Origin: Pardosa pseudoannulata | Lineage: Eukaryota > Arthropoda > Arachnida > Araneae > Lycosidae | Assembly (NCBI GenBank): GCA_032207245.1 | Contig: CM063503.1 | Span: forward strand, 103,808,387-103,872,386 | Direction of reading: 5' to 3' | Length of the DNA: 64,000 bases | Part shown: positions 38,424 through 50,757 of the stretch, in pieces | Position numbering within the stretch: the stretch's first letter is position 1 | Layout of the letters: every line of letters begins with the position of its first letter | The notes under the pieces: generated by a model | Database searches by the model: none | Seen by the model: the letters and a program-made list of their open reading frames with translations, nothing else | Told to the model about the DNA's origin: nothing | Program-made: the position numbers and the translations under genes

Positions 38424-39001
38424 TGTAAGGCGTTCGTGATTGTACTCTGGAAATTCCCTACAATTATGATTATCCACGGGAGAGGGACTTTTTACTCCTA
38501 ATTACCTCTCTTCCACCTGTTGTACTCTCAGCAAGATAATTCTGCCATTCGGGGTACTGTTGCCATTATTAAGAGTTCCATCCCGCACCACGATGTGGTG
38601 ATTCCATCCTAGAAAATTATTAACGCCAGTGCTATCAACATTAAGCTCCCAAATTTACCTCTTTACACGATTATCTCTAATTATATTTTCTCTATGAAAT
38701 ATTCTCATGATGTTTATTATGACTTTAATATCTTAAACACTCTTGGCAATAATTTCTCTTCGGCGATTTTAACGCTCAGTACAGAGGTTGGAACTATAAT
38801 TATAATAACTTCTAATAACTCAATCACTAATATAATTGACAGAGAATTCGATATCCTTGTTTCGATCTCCCCTACCCACTTCTCTTAAAATTTTGGTAGT
38901 ACTATTGATTTTGTCAAATTGAAAAGAATTGCTAGTAGTCTCAATACTGAAACTATAAGTTTCTAACATCGGGTCACAACCCTGTTAAATTTAACAGGCG
39001 A
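38424..39001 (+). pseudogene. Jockey-type LINE endonuclease remnant
   Basis: Read on + across frameshifts, this gives RGTVAIIKSSIPHHDVV, IISNYI, then NILNTLGNNF, ISPTHFS, and finally HNPVKF. These follow the order of the apurinic-endonuclease domain of Jockey-clade ORF2: the GGTAI.VK block, a LGNNFI.GGDFN block, a PTH block, and the terminal SSDHNPV block. The catalytic GDFNA motif is degraded, with the GGDF residues missing. The segment lies between the inverted arms, and the right arm separates it from the reverse transcriptase part, which resumes after 39490. The LINE is 5'-truncated. Confidence 0.62.
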
Positions 39002-39490
39002 GCGAAGGGTAAGCAACCCGTTTTATGTTAAAAAATTAAAAAAATAAAATAAAATAAAATAAAAACAAACGCGACTTAACTTCTTGCTGAAAATATTGAC
39101 AGCAATATGTGGCAGGTATTTATTTTCTTTTTTTGGGGGGAGAGGCATATTTTGGTGTTAGGTGTTATATAAAATCCTAATTTTGATTTATTTTCATTTT
39201 ACACTGTTTTATTTGCCCGGGTTTCAAAATTTAGTTTGAATCGTATTTTCTGCCGAGTTCGTTGATTCCAAGAAAAAAGTTATCGATTTGTTTTAAATGT
39301 CATATATAGTAACATATCTGTGCTTTTTACTTTCTTGGACTTTTCTTCTTTGTATCGTTAAAATACAAAAACTTCAGGTATTTATTTATATTGTGCTGAC
39401 GAATGGTTTATTGGGATTTTGAGTGTCATGTCAACCTAAATTTGAAGGTTTTCTTTTTTCCGAAGATTTTACCGTGGTCTCTCTCTTTAT
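39002..39490 (-). repeat. Right arm of the 488-bp long inverted repeat
   Basis: Inverse counterpart of 37936-38423. Its inner end (near 39002) abuts the LINE word for HNPVKFN, and its outer end is CTCTCTTTAT at 39490. Because this arm sits between the endonuclease and reverse transcriptase parts of one LINE, it must have been inserted into or rearranged with the LINE after the LINE arrived. A 16-bp palindrome, CTGTTAAATTTAACAG, marks the inner junction near 38982-38997. Confidence 0.85.
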
Positions 39491-39590
39491 GAATTAGGCA
39501 ACACCTTCTTCCCTTCCCCTAAAAGATTTATTCATTTTAAAAATTAAAAAAAAATCTTTTTTATGAATGTCCCCTTTCAGAACCCTGAGC

Positions 39591-40660
39591 TTGATAAAAC
39601 GATATTCATAGCAGTATTACCATCATAACCAGATATAATACTAACTACCAATTTGTTAACAAACGCTTTAAACTCTTAATTGAAAATAAAAATTGAACAG
39701 GGCGCAACTGGCAGAACATCAGATTTACAAGGAATAAAACTATCATTAATAACTCCCTGTAAGATCTAAAATACTACCTTAAAGACAAAGCAAACAGACG
39801 CTGGGAAAATTACTTAAACACACTTGACATTTCTGACAACTCCATTTGGAAGGCGGCTAACAGGTCCAAAAACAAAACTTGTAAAATTCTCCCCATCCTT
39901 AATTCTAATACTAATGATTATTGTACTGGGAACAACGATAAAGCTAATCTAATTGCCCAAAAATTAATTTCACACTTCATCCCCAGTCCAGTTATCGACA
40001 GGAACACTGAAAATATTGTCAGCATTAGCATTCAAAGTTAAAGAAAAAAATAGCAATGATGGATGTAATAATAATGATTGTGACTTCGTTGATCTGGTCG
40101 AAATACTAAATATATAAAGGAATTACAAAATATTCCTGGTGCCGATAGGATAGCTAATACCATGATTAAAAATCTCCCTAATAGCTATCTTTACAAAATT
40201 TTTCTATTAATTCATGCTATTCTTATTTTTAAAATACTCCATTGAATGGAAAAATTATACTATTATTCCTATTCCTAAACCTGGCAAAAATGATAAAGAC
40301 ACCCAATATTTATCGTCTTATTAGTTTTCTCTGCACTATAAGCAAACTCGTAGAGAAAATTGTTGCTATTAGACTTAATAACCACCTTAATGAAAACAAT
40401 ATTATCCACTATCAGTATGGTTTCTGTCCCCAGTTATCTGCTACATCGTATAACTGAAATACTCGATTATTCCAAATTAAATTGTCTACTGCTGCTCTTT
40501 TCCTGGATGTTGTCCGACCTTTTGATAAGATCTGGATTGACGGGCTCATCCATAAACTCATTAGTCGTAACTTCCATAACTATATTATACATCAAAAAAA
40601 TTTATACCTCAAGTATAGAACTTTTCAAATTAAAATTAACAATAGTGAACAACTCCTTTA
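39591..40660 (+). pseudogene. Jockey-type LINE reverse transcriptase, first part
   Basis: Frames on the + strand give DLKYYLKDKANRRWENYL and DNSIWKAANRSK (the linker before the RT). Then come IPIPKPGKN, SKLVEKIVAIRLNNHL and NIIHYQYGF (RT blocks 0-2), then DVVRPFDKIWIDGLIHKL and YLKYRTFQIKINNS (the DVxxAFDxVW and RTF blocks). This order and wording are characteristic of Jockey-clade non-LTR retrotransposons. In the first catalytic block the expected Ala of DVEKAFD is Pro (DVVRPFD). Frameshifts and stops are frequent, so the element is dead. It is interrupted at 40660 by a MITE-like insertion and resumes at 41217. Confidence 0.82.
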
Positions 40661-41216
40661 GCACATTGTGTGCGAGTACATTTCGCAGCGAAATTGTACC
40701 GGGAGCGGGTGTTTTGTGTGTAAATATAGTTATTGAGTTAAATCAATAGATCGAAAATTATTTAATTTTTAACCAACTTTTCGTATTTTATATTGAAATA
40801 TATAAACAAATATATAAATAGAAATATATAAATAACAACCATAAGATTTTTGTAAACAAAAAAATATATTTTTTAGTGGATAAACTTATAGTATCGTAAA
40901 TAGGAAAAATCCAATAGAAATAGTAGTATATAGTTTTAATTTTTTCAAATTATGTTATATATAAACATTTTTACATTACGAAAAAATGAAAAGAACAACC
41001 ATACAACTAATAATGTAAAAACTAGTTTTTATTAGCCTAAATTTTTCTAGAATCTACGTAGTAGACAAGAACATTTGGCTTGGTTTTCCTGTATATACTG
41101 TTATTTTTGTACCCACAAACAAACCATGTTGTTACACTAACCCGTACTAGTACGTGACTCGCGATCAAGTATCAATCGTCAGAAATCGTACTAGTACGTG
41201 TCCCGCATACAATGTA
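40661..41216. mobile_element. MITE-like insertion inside the LINE
   Basis: Left end GCACATTGTGTGCGAGTAC and right end, reverse-complemented, TACATTGTATGCGGGACAC share ACATTGTRTGCGRG as imperfect inverted repeats. TTA flanks both sides (40658-40660, 41217-41219), suggesting a 3- to 4-bp target such as TTA or a mutated TTAA. Near the right end CGTACTAGTACGTG occurs twice (around 41143 and 41188). The insertion separates the RTF block of the reverse transcriptase from the VPxGxxL block, exactly where a continuous LINE would have no gap. No transposase remains in it. Confidence 0.62.
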
Positions 41217-41390
41217 TTACGATCAATCACTGTGTTCCTCATGGACCTTTTCTTAGACCCATCCTTTTGAAAACATATATTAATGACATTCCCCAATTAG
41301 CAACTACTAAAATAGCGATATGTGCAGATACTAACCTTGAACAAGTGTGTAGTTATATTAAATCTAGAACGCTATTTTAGTTTCGAAAAT
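41217..41390 (+). pseudogene. Jockey-type LINE reverse transcriptase, second part
   Basis: CVPHGPFLRPILLKTYINDI matches the family block GVPQGSVLGPLLFNIYINDI. KIAICADTNL matches the catalytic block .IALYADDTA. One of the two aspartates of the YADD box is missing (CADT), so the enzyme could not polymerise. The LINE then ends without a recognisable 3' tail. Confidence 0.8.
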
Positions 41391-42238
41391 TTTTATTATT
41401 GTCATATAATTAAGACAACTTAATTTTTTTTCTCAGTCACAAGAAGAACTATGAGATGTAAGGATAGCGTTCTAGGGGTGAAGAGCTATCTGCGAAAATA
41501 CTAAAACATCGAATTGCGAAGTACTGAGCTGGTCCTATAACTAAATGTTAACGTGTATTAATTCTCAAATAACATATCCCCTTCATCAAGACCTTGTAAT
41601 TCATGAAAATAATCACTTGAATATATTTCAAAAACAGTTTAAATCTTTCGGAAATCTAAAGACTTTCTGCAGAAAGATATATCCTGTGACGGAACAGCCC
41701 CTGAAGCTTTGAAATCCAGGCAAAATATTCGAAAAATGTCAACAGAAACTCTAAATAAATACGGGAGAATAAAGCCAGTTCGCTATAGGTGAATATTTTA
41801 ACTTTATTTTATTTCAACACTCTTATATGCTAAAGCTAAAACAATTCTGTGCAACAAATAAGGAAGACTTATGGCTTTATTTGACAAAACTGCGAACAGA
41901 AACTAAAAACGTCATCGTAACAGGAGTTGAAGCGAGCTGAGGTTCATATTTAATGAAAGCAACGTAACAATGCATTGCTTTCCTTAACAGGTATTTATAA
42001 GAAGTGGAAAATAAAATCATAATTTGAAAAATAAATAATATTACAAACAGTGCTTCATTTATGCTCTTAAACACAGGTTAGTAGTTAAGTGCATTGTGAT
42101 CTGTTTAGCTACTCAATTAATAAAAAGAGGTTAGTAAAGAATAGTTAGATCTGTGAAAGTGAGATTAGTGAAGGTTAACTAAATTAAAATACACTATTCT
42201 TAAATAAAAACTGGTAAATGCTGTTTAAAATTTAAAAT
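41391..42238. other. Non-coding stretch after the LINE
   Basis: Nothing recognised; the minus-strand frame at 41877-42074 is chance-like. Confidence 0.45.
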
Positions 42239-42239
42239 A

Positions 42240-42332
42240 GTTACAAACATCCATGCCAGCAATGGTATTCAAACCCACAGGCTTCAGTTTTAAAATAGAG
42301 CGCACTATCTTTTCAGTTATTATCTGGCCTAA
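42240..42332 (-). repeat. tRNA-derived SINE fragment, old
   Basis: Minus-strand fragment. It keeps ACAAACATCCATGCCAGCAA and a degraded B box (GGGTTTGAATACC). The A box is eroded. Confidence 0.5.
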
Positions 42333-42477
42333 ATAGACCAAAACATTATTTAAAGGTTATTCCAAAAAGTTTTGACTTATAAAAGACTCCAACTGAAGGC
42401 TCCGAACGCACGGAGATAGCCAAGCTATTAAACCATCTTCTGGCAATCACAATATATAAGGCACAAATAGTGTATAA

Positions 42478-42700
42478 CAGTGGTGTCCAAACATTTTTGC
42501 CTATGAAACACTTCTCATAACAACCACCTTGTTATGCGTTACCAGCGGAAACAACTATATACATGTAGCTAACAAGAAAATTATAATTTTAATTTATTAC
42601 AGTAACGTAAAAATTATATGTGTGTATAACATTCGGATATTTAAAGAAATATCTGAAGAAAATGTTATCTTGTGCTTAATGATAACAACTTTCAACTAAG
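42478..42700 (+). mobile_element. hAT-type terminus (solo end)
   Basis: CAGTGGTGTCCAAACATTTT at 42478 has the wording of a hAT terminal inverted repeat. The matching opposite end was not found before the SINE that begins near 42705, so only one end is visible and the right limit given is arbitrary. Confidence 0.45.
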
Positions 42701-42704
42701 TGAT

Positions 42705-42870
42705 GGCTAAACGATGGTAAAATGGGTAAGACACTGCTCTTCGGTACCAGAGTTTGCAGGTTCTAATCCCATTGCTGGCACGGATGTTCGTAGTCGTTAG
42801 GAATCGGCTTTAAGCAGTAGGTTCCGGTTTCATTAGCCTTCATGTATCAAAAGTGTAGTACTCAGCATTA
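42705..42870 (+). repeat. tRNA-derived SINE copy, + strand
   Basis: Plus-strand family copy. The tRNA-like head has CTCTTCGGTACCAGAG and a weakened B box (AGGTTCTAATCCC). The body has GGATGTTCGTAGTCGTTAGG and CGGCTTTAAGCAGTAGG. Confidence 0.78.
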
Positions 42871-42871
42871 C

Positions 42872-45800
42872 AAACAAAACGAAACCAAATCAATTAAGCT
42901 AGCAACCCGAAAAATGGCTACCAACTTATTTGATGTTATTTGTAATTTTTTTTTCATTTTTACTTCCGTAAAACTAAAAATGGGTTATAATTATTTTTCT
43001 GTATAGTAAAAATTTGGTGGAAATTAGCTGTTTCTATAGCTTTAGAAAACGAGATATTTCATTAGTGTTGATATAAGCAATTTAGCTGTTCCAAAGCAGA
43101 ACCAAGCCTTCTCATTTCCTATCTCGGCATTGATAAAATAGCAACATATAGGGTTTTTTTTTTAATTTAGCGATTATAACTGCCGAACAATCATGCTGTT
43201 AATAAGAGTTTCAATTTTTATTGAACCTTGGGACACTTTTAAGAAGAAACATATGACTGACAAGTACATCGATACTGAATTTAGGACACAGGCGTCTAAA
43301 CAAAACATTAAGATATGGTAGATAATGTCATTCTGATAGATGATATTTCCCTGGTTAGAAGAAATGTTAAAATGGCTATACACCCGAGGTATACATGATA
43401 CGGATGCCTTTAGAATATTAATAAGAGGAAATAGGTGAACAAAACTGGTGCATTTTATTTGAGCAGTTAATTTTGGGAGAGAGATCTTAATATAATTGAA
43501 GAAACAACCATTAATTATGTGCTGATTCCAAACTGCATTAATAGGCAGTTAGATGACCGATGATAATCTTCACAATCAATCTTTTACGACAGTAAGAACT
43601 TCCAGAAATTTTTCTACACCTAATATCATTAGTGTAAAAATTCTCAACAACCGTTTAGAGGTGTGAACTTAAAAAAATTTAATACGTCTGCTTGATTAAC
43701 CTTTAGGATACTTTCCTTTCATTCTTGATATAGTAATAACTGCCATTGATGAGAGAACATAAGAGTGGAATTTTTCTGGCTTTAGTATTTAAGCATAGAA
43801 TTTTCTCGAGCTGGATTCTGTGGCCCAATATATTGTTTTGAACTTTTTTTTTAAATCCTTGATAAGTTCTATTTCACCTATAACCATTCTGCATGATATT
43901 TCAAATAATTAAAAAGTATCCAATTTTCAGTTTTTGCTAACTGAATTTTACTCACTTTAAGGTTTTTAAAATTGTTTTCAATAGTTTTGTACATCATAAA
44001 TAGTTTTATTACCTATTAACTTCAGAATATGACAATGCTTTTTTATGCCAGAAATATTACATAAAAGTACATACTAACATACTTAAAGAATTTATACATA
44101 ATTTTTCATGGCACACGAACAGGAAAGAAAAATATTATATACTATAAGCAAAGATTGGCTGTTGTTATCTTGGTACACTAAATGCGCTCATAATAAGAAT
44201 TGATGATCTATGTGGTTTAGCTAGAAGATGCATTTATTTATCCAACTTTCATTTAATAAAGAAGCTACTTATCCACTCTACTGATATATCACTACAGATA
44301 AGACAAAAGTGAATGTCATTATAATGCAATGATGACTTGCTTGATTTGCTGCTAGGACTTCGATCCAAAAACTATTCTTGTCAGATTTCCATCAAAAAAG
44401 GCAGTACTAATAAAGTACACAAAGGATAATACACAACAACTATCAGAATGTTCAGTTTTCCCTTATTTTCACTTATGGCTTCAAAAGTAAAAATTAATGG
44501 TTTAACAATCTGTCATAATGAACCGAAAAATAACTTGTCATTAAGTAAATTACTACAGCAAAAGGCTCACTTTGTATTTCCATTTATTCAATTTTGATTT
44601 AATGTTTTAAAGTTTAGTATGCTTTTTTTTAAACTTTTGAAAGACTGGGCGTTACAAAACATTTTGTAAGTTAACTTAAGAGTGATGAAACTTTGCACTA
44701 GTAACAATTGAAATAAAACATACAATATGTCAATTTATATGTCAATTACATATAAAAATATTAAATCAGATCTTTTAATTCAATCTTTTAAATCTTTGAT
44801 TCAATCTTTGATCTTTTAAATTTTCTTGTTAAATTCCAAAATATTTCTAGCACAATTAAAATTTTGTCTTAAATATATTTTATGTTTTACTTTGTTGATT
44901 GATTGATTAGTTTATTTATTGGAAATGTTTTCTGCCTGTACACTGAAAAATTCGGACTTTTCTAAATTTATATTAGGTATACAATCTAAATTTATATTTC
45001 AATAAACTAAATTAAGTTGAAACTTAACACAAAAGAGTTATTTATTTTAATACATATTAGAAATGCTTCTTAAAATGTTTGTAGGAATCTAAAAAAGTAA
45101 GCCACAAGTACCATTTTAAATGTAAATATCAAATTTTTAATTTGAACCAAAAAAATTGCAATATATGACAATTTAATACATCTGTAATAATTTTTCCAAG
45201 AATACGTTATACTTAAATCAGATTTTCTGAATATCATTTCATAGATACACTGAAGAACACATTTAAAAGCAACATTTATCAATTTATTTTGCTAATACCC
45301 AACTTCTCATTAAAATAAACTGCTTTGAATGACATTAAACAATACCTTCCAGAATTGCGAAGTCGTATGCTAGTTTTTTCTACTCGCGTCAAACTTTAAA
45401 GTGTAGAATTGAACTAAAGATACATTCTTTATTTATACCCATAAATTAATAAGACTATTATATAAACTGTTTATAGTCTGATTGGTGTTCAATTAAGATC
45501 TCATTTACAGAGGATTTATTGCTTATAGTGAATCATATTCTTGAACAGATTCCTTTTATGTCCTCCTAAAATAAATTCCATGCTTTGGAAGCCTGGAAGG
45601 GACAAAATACTAATGTTTTCTCATTCACATACATGAGATACATTAACAGGAGAAACACACTAACTCTATTAAATACGAAACATAAGGTTTAATAATTAAA
45701 AACAAACCCATTTTAAGATAATACACTTTTTCTTTTATCTCTATCATATCACATTTTATATTTTTGCTTTTATTAAGTTAATATTTATGTATTAAATATT

Positions 45801-47560
45801 TATTTTTACAGTTCAAAGTGAATGTGAGAATAAGTCAAAAAGTAAAGCTTTAGGGTAGTACCACAATTTAATATTTTTCACTTTTAGTAATAATCATTGA
45901 TCTTCATGGTCACATTCTCCGAAAAATAATTCGACGTAAAATAAAAGCTCTATTCCCGTACTTAAATTAAAATCGAAGCATTAAAATTTAGAAATAAATT
46001 ACAAACGCTATATAATTTCCTAAAATGTTATACACAAGCTTTAAATTAAGTCTACATCATGCAATTGGGAAACAATCCCCTATATAATAATAGCCTAAGT
46101 TATATGTCCGTCTGTCCTCGAATTTATGAAGCGGTTGGACCTGGAATGGATAGACATCCATATTGCAATCTTGATGAGTTAGGGTTAGCAAAATTCAAAG
46201 CAAATAAAGTTTATCTTCTCCTAAACTATAGATCTGATTCTAAAATAAATTGGTATAAATATGCTTCATATCACAGCGAAAAATACTGTCGTCTTTAAAA
46301 CATTTGAAATCTACCTCTTCCTCCCCTTTCGAGAGTTTAATGCCATTATTTCAAGCCGTAATTTCCCAGGTTAAGAGCAGGCGATTAAATTTATCAATTT
46401 ATCACATTGTAAGTAGATGAAAACATTTTTTTCTAGCATTATGAGGTCATTCCTTTAACCATCTCATTTAATCATTTTTATTTTAAATTATTTAAATATC
46501 ATCTGCATTATTTTCATACGTTTTATCACTGAACTTAGATATTACGTAAATAATTTTTTTTTTTAAATTTGTGTTAAAAAAATAGATTAGGTACATATGT
46601 AATAAATTTTAAATTTAATCGTCGATTACTTTTTGTTACAATGAAAATTTCATCACCGGTATTAACAACAAATCCTTTTCATAAAAGTCTAAGAGTCTAT
46701 TTCACGGACTAATAAATATCTAGAGATTAAGTTATATATCGTTGAAAATTAAGAAGTTTGTTCGTTTGTGTGTTTGTTTTTATACATAACCACACGGTTT
46801 GCAATCGATTCGCTGAATTTTGGACATCATTCATATATACCGCCAAATAATCACTGTCAATATTAAAATCTCTGCTGTCCATCCTATCACTTAATATGAC
46901 AAGATAAATTAAAGTTGGTAACTAAGATACGATTAGTAAAGATAAACAATTTACTGAGCGTGTACCAGATAATTCTCAGGAAAAAAAAAAAAAAAAAACA
47001 CCCTACTTTTTTACCTGCATCATAGGGTATTTTATAGTTCTGGAAAATTAAAATTTTACTGATCTCGTCATATGACGGGCTATATGCTAGTTTAAATATA
47101 ATTATTGATATGCGAAATTCATTCATAACAAAAATAAATTGCCTATTTTTAATAAATTACGATACGTGATTATCAAAATGGAAACTCTTGCTATATCACA
47201 TTAACCAATGTGAAGTTATTCTTACAGTCACTCTACTTGCGGAGGATTTTTTATTAAAAAGAATTTTGTCCTAGAAATATTTATTTTTATTACAACATTA
47301 AAAGAATGAAGATAAAATTAATTTCATTCTATGAAAATTATATTTATAAAATGACATTTTAAATTGGTCTCTTAATTCCAAAGAATAAAAAATAGTTTCT
47401 TAAGAGATCGAAAATTAAAACTTTAGTTTCATTGTTTAGTTTGCTAGTGGGAAAATTTTACAACCCCTGAAAGTGCAAAAGAAATAAAACCATCAATCCT
47501 TATCTTAAAAAAAAAATGCTTTGAATATTTAGAGAGATTTCATATACAGTCTTTGTGAAA
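42872..47560. other. Long AT-rich stretch without recognisable genes
   Basis: No exon or element was identified. The plus-strand frame at 46059-46298 (79 codons) is less AT-biased than others but carries no domain I recognise and no splice context. An 18-base A run occurs near 46981. Short TCTTTTAAAT-type repeats occur near 44770-44820. Confidence 0.45.
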
Positions 47561-47584
47561 CGAAAACCGTCCCAGAGGTACAAA

Positions 47585-47740
47585 AGAAAAGGACCATATT
47601 TCCAAATGTATTCCTTATCAAAATTTTGTTAACATAATCGATTACAGCTCTTCCATACTCCTACTCTAAAAGTTGAACTTTTTCCGAGCAGTTGTCATGG
47701 TTACAAGTGCTGAGAAATATATAGCTGAGGAGAAACACTA
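47585..47740. promoter_or_regulatory. Recurring module A with RFX X-box-like palindrome
   Basis: GTTGTCATGGTTAC at 47692-47705 fits the X-box recognised by RFX factors (GTNRCC..RGYAAC, palindromic GTTGCCATGGYAAC). About 150 bp around it match modules at 57215-57370 and 61262-61460. The shared order is CCATATT, ATTCCTTATCAA, TGATTACAGC (A and C), a T-rich tract, then the X-box with GTTACA. No gene start is visible next to it. It could be a duplicated enhancer or promoter, or a dispersed repeat whose palindrome is fortuitous. Confidence 0.4.
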
Positions 47741-48435
47741 AGGAGGGAGATTGGTAGCGAAATAGTCGAGCTGAGATTTTGATAGAAATGAAAAGTACGA
47801 AACTAAATTAAAAGCATGAGAGAAATTCCCCCCCCCCTACCTCACACATTCCTTTAAATATCATCAGAAAATGGATGTAAAAAAAGGAACCGTTGAAGAA
47901 TAACTTTAGTTTTTTGGTGAATGACTTAGAAATAAAAATTATCAAATGTCGTGCAAAAATAATCGTCACAGACATTAATAATTTTAAAAAGAATCCCATT
48001 TTCCAAAGACTTTACAGCATAGGGAAAAATACACTTTTTTAAAGTAAAAATATTTCATAGCTTTAACAATAGTTTGAGAGAATAGCCTATAAAATAAGAA
48101 TAGAATGACAATTAAAAATAATTATATGTTAGGAAATAACAAAAATATTATATGTTCCATCATAGGGGAGACAGTACAATAGCTAATGATGCTATTTCAA
48201 TACCTTTCGAATTTGGTATATAAATTTTGGACAATTTATTTAATAATGCTAAATTTCTTAATCGATTTGTAATTTTTCTGCTTTATGTCAATACATAAAC
48301 TCCTATTTTCATCGGCAAAATATTAATTGCACGGGTTTTTTTGTTTTAATTAAGATTAATATGAAAAGTTTTTTTAGAAGAATTATATACTCTATTTTAA
48401 TACGTTTTATTGATTAAAACTAATAAAGAAAAGTC
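47741..48435. other. AT-rich non-coding stretch
   Basis: Nothing recognised apart from a C run near 47830. Confidence 0.45.
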
Positions 48436-49017
48436 AACGTTTTATTTTCGCATTTTAATTCTCATTTTAGTTTTGTACCAAACATTTTACCTGCTAATCG
48501 TAGTTGTAATTAGGACAAACTGTTTGCATCATCATATGTGCGTGGCTTGCTCTGATTATTATATTACCAACAAACAAATCTAAATCATCCCAAAAAAAGC
48601 CAATAAGTACACACAACCTTAGTAATGATAACTAAACAATACTGACAACTGAGCTCTACTTTTTTTTTTAATATATTTCGTATTATTATGTACTGAGCAT
48701 ATTTATTTTTAAGTGAAAACCTAAACGTTTTATTTTCGCATTTTAATTCTCATCTTATCTTTACGATTTACGATCAAATAGATTACCTGTAATCGTAGCT
48801 GTAATTAGAGCAAACTGTTTGCATTATCCCATGTGCATGGCTTGCTCTATTATATTACCAACAAACAAATCTAAATCATCTCCAAAAAAAAAACCCAACA
48901 CGTACACACAACGTTAGTACTGATAACTGAACAATACTGACAACTGAGCTCTACTTTTTTGGAAATATATTTCGTATTATTCTGTACTGAGCATATTTAT
49001 TTTTAAGTGAAAACCTA
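48436..49017. repeat. Diverged tandem duplication, two units of about 290 bp
   Basis: Unit 1 is 48436-48723 and unit 2 is 48724-49017. Both begin AACGTTTTATTTTCGCATTT and end TTTTTAAGTGAAAACCT. Substitutions and small indels amount to roughly 10% by eye, so the event is not recent. No open frame is shared, and no tRNA or other RNA is recognised. A conserved AGACTGTTTGC-like stretch and an ACAACTGAGCTCTACTTTTT stretch near the unit ends are best preserved. Confidence 0.85.
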
Positions 49018-50522
49018 TTTAAGTTTGCTACTGAGGAAGGGGTTTTAAGATGAATAAGGCGAAGAAGAAAACATTTATTCCCCTTTAAATAATTTATATG
49101 AATAATTTATATGAAGTTCGTAGATTAATACTTCACAACTATGAACTCTAGGAAGAAAAAAAATGTTCATTCAATTGATGTTCATTCAAAAAGGTTTTTA
49201 AAAATTTCCAGATGGCCAAATCTGGTTTTATAAGGCTATATTTATTATCTAAAATAAGCCACTTCAGCTGTAAAGTGAACTTGTTGCAACTTCTCTTCAA
49301 TTATTACAACTTGAGGTGACTCGTAAGGTGAGTAAAGATATTCATATCAGATTAAATCTGAAGGTAAACTGATTTTAAAATCTTATGGTTCTCCTTGTTT
49401 AAGTTTTCAAAATCAGAACCTGGAAATACAGTGCGGCAGAATACATAACAGGAAAATAAGACCGCTGTGACTTGGCATGAGTACTTTTGTCAGAGGGAAA
49501 ATTACATTTTTAAAGTGCCTTAAAATGGATTAAACTCAATTTTAGTCTGCTTTGTCTGAATTTCTGGTTAAACTACTAGAGATGTTTTTCAATTTGTTTC
49601 ATTCCTCAGAACAATCCCAGTGTTTCTTTCGTTTGTTTTCACTTTAAATCTTATTCTTTATATGGTGCATCTAACCTTGAAACTCGGGTTTTGAAATCAA
49701 AACAGATAATGAATTGGAAACTGATAGTTGTTGTAATTTATAAATGGGGTATCCACTTTTCCTAAACTATCCTTTGCGTACGATAAGAATTCCGCTAGCT
49801 TTTCTAATCATCAAATGATCTCACGAGTTCAAAAGCCATGAAAAAATAATAGAATTTTGCGTGATTTGACCTAAGATTCAGAAAGTCAAGAATTTGAACC
49901 TCAACAGGTAACACCGAGCAAACACACAAGTATTAATAAGGACTGTGAAAAAGACTAATATTCATAGACACGTATGTTTCCTTTTGATATCTGTAGTAGA
50001 AAAAAGAACAATACAATTAGTCGTTTTTTTCATTTACCGATACTTGGGTACCGCTTTTCTACTACTACTTTCCTACTTCGTGGAAAGCCTTATTTGCAGC
50101 GATTAATTTTAAAACTGAACTAAGGTAATTGCCAATATTTCCGAAAAGAGGTTTATTTTCTTTAACACCTCTAAATAGCCACTTACAACTTTCAGTCACT
50201 AACACAAATACTAATGCTATTTGGGGTGTGTTCAAACATGATAGATAATCAATATTTTAGTCTTTTATGGTTCTTGAATCTTTGAATTCTTTGTTTTATG
50301 TATCTTTTTATAGTTATCGGAGAAGGATTCATCTGTAGTTACAAAATCCTTTTGACAGAGAAGATTGTAGACTTCAAAATTTTATAAAACATAAATCATC
50401 CTGTACTAGTGCTATATTGGAAACAAGAAGTAACGAAATTCATCCTTTTAGAACTAGTAGTCATAACGGGGAGGGGGGGGATATTATTTTAAATATTGAC
50501 AATTTAAAATTAATATTTCATT
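49018..50522. other. AT-rich non-coding stretch
   Basis: No gene or transposon recognised. Confidence 0.45.
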
Positions 50523-50757
50523 TTTATAATATTTTAATAATATTTTAATTTTATAGTATTTTAATAATATTTTAATTTTATAATATTTTAATAATATTTT
50601 AATTTTATAATATTTTAATAATATTTTAATTTTATAATATTTTAATAATATTTTAATTTTATAATATTTTAATAATATTTTAATTTTATAATATTTTAAT
50701 AATATTTTAATTTTATAATATTTTAATAATATTTTAATTTTATAATATTTTAATAAC
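50523..50757. repeat. 27-bp AT-only minisatellite, about 8.7 units
   Basis: The unit is a 27-bp string made only of A and T, approximating TTTATAATATTTTAATAATA plus TTTTAAT. Copies are near-identical, with one G variant in the first unit near 50557 and a C in the last near 50757. On the minus strand a 9-residue peptide repeat, LLKYYKIKI, is read through the array because 27 is divisible by three. This open frame is an artefact, not a gene. Confidence 0.95.
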
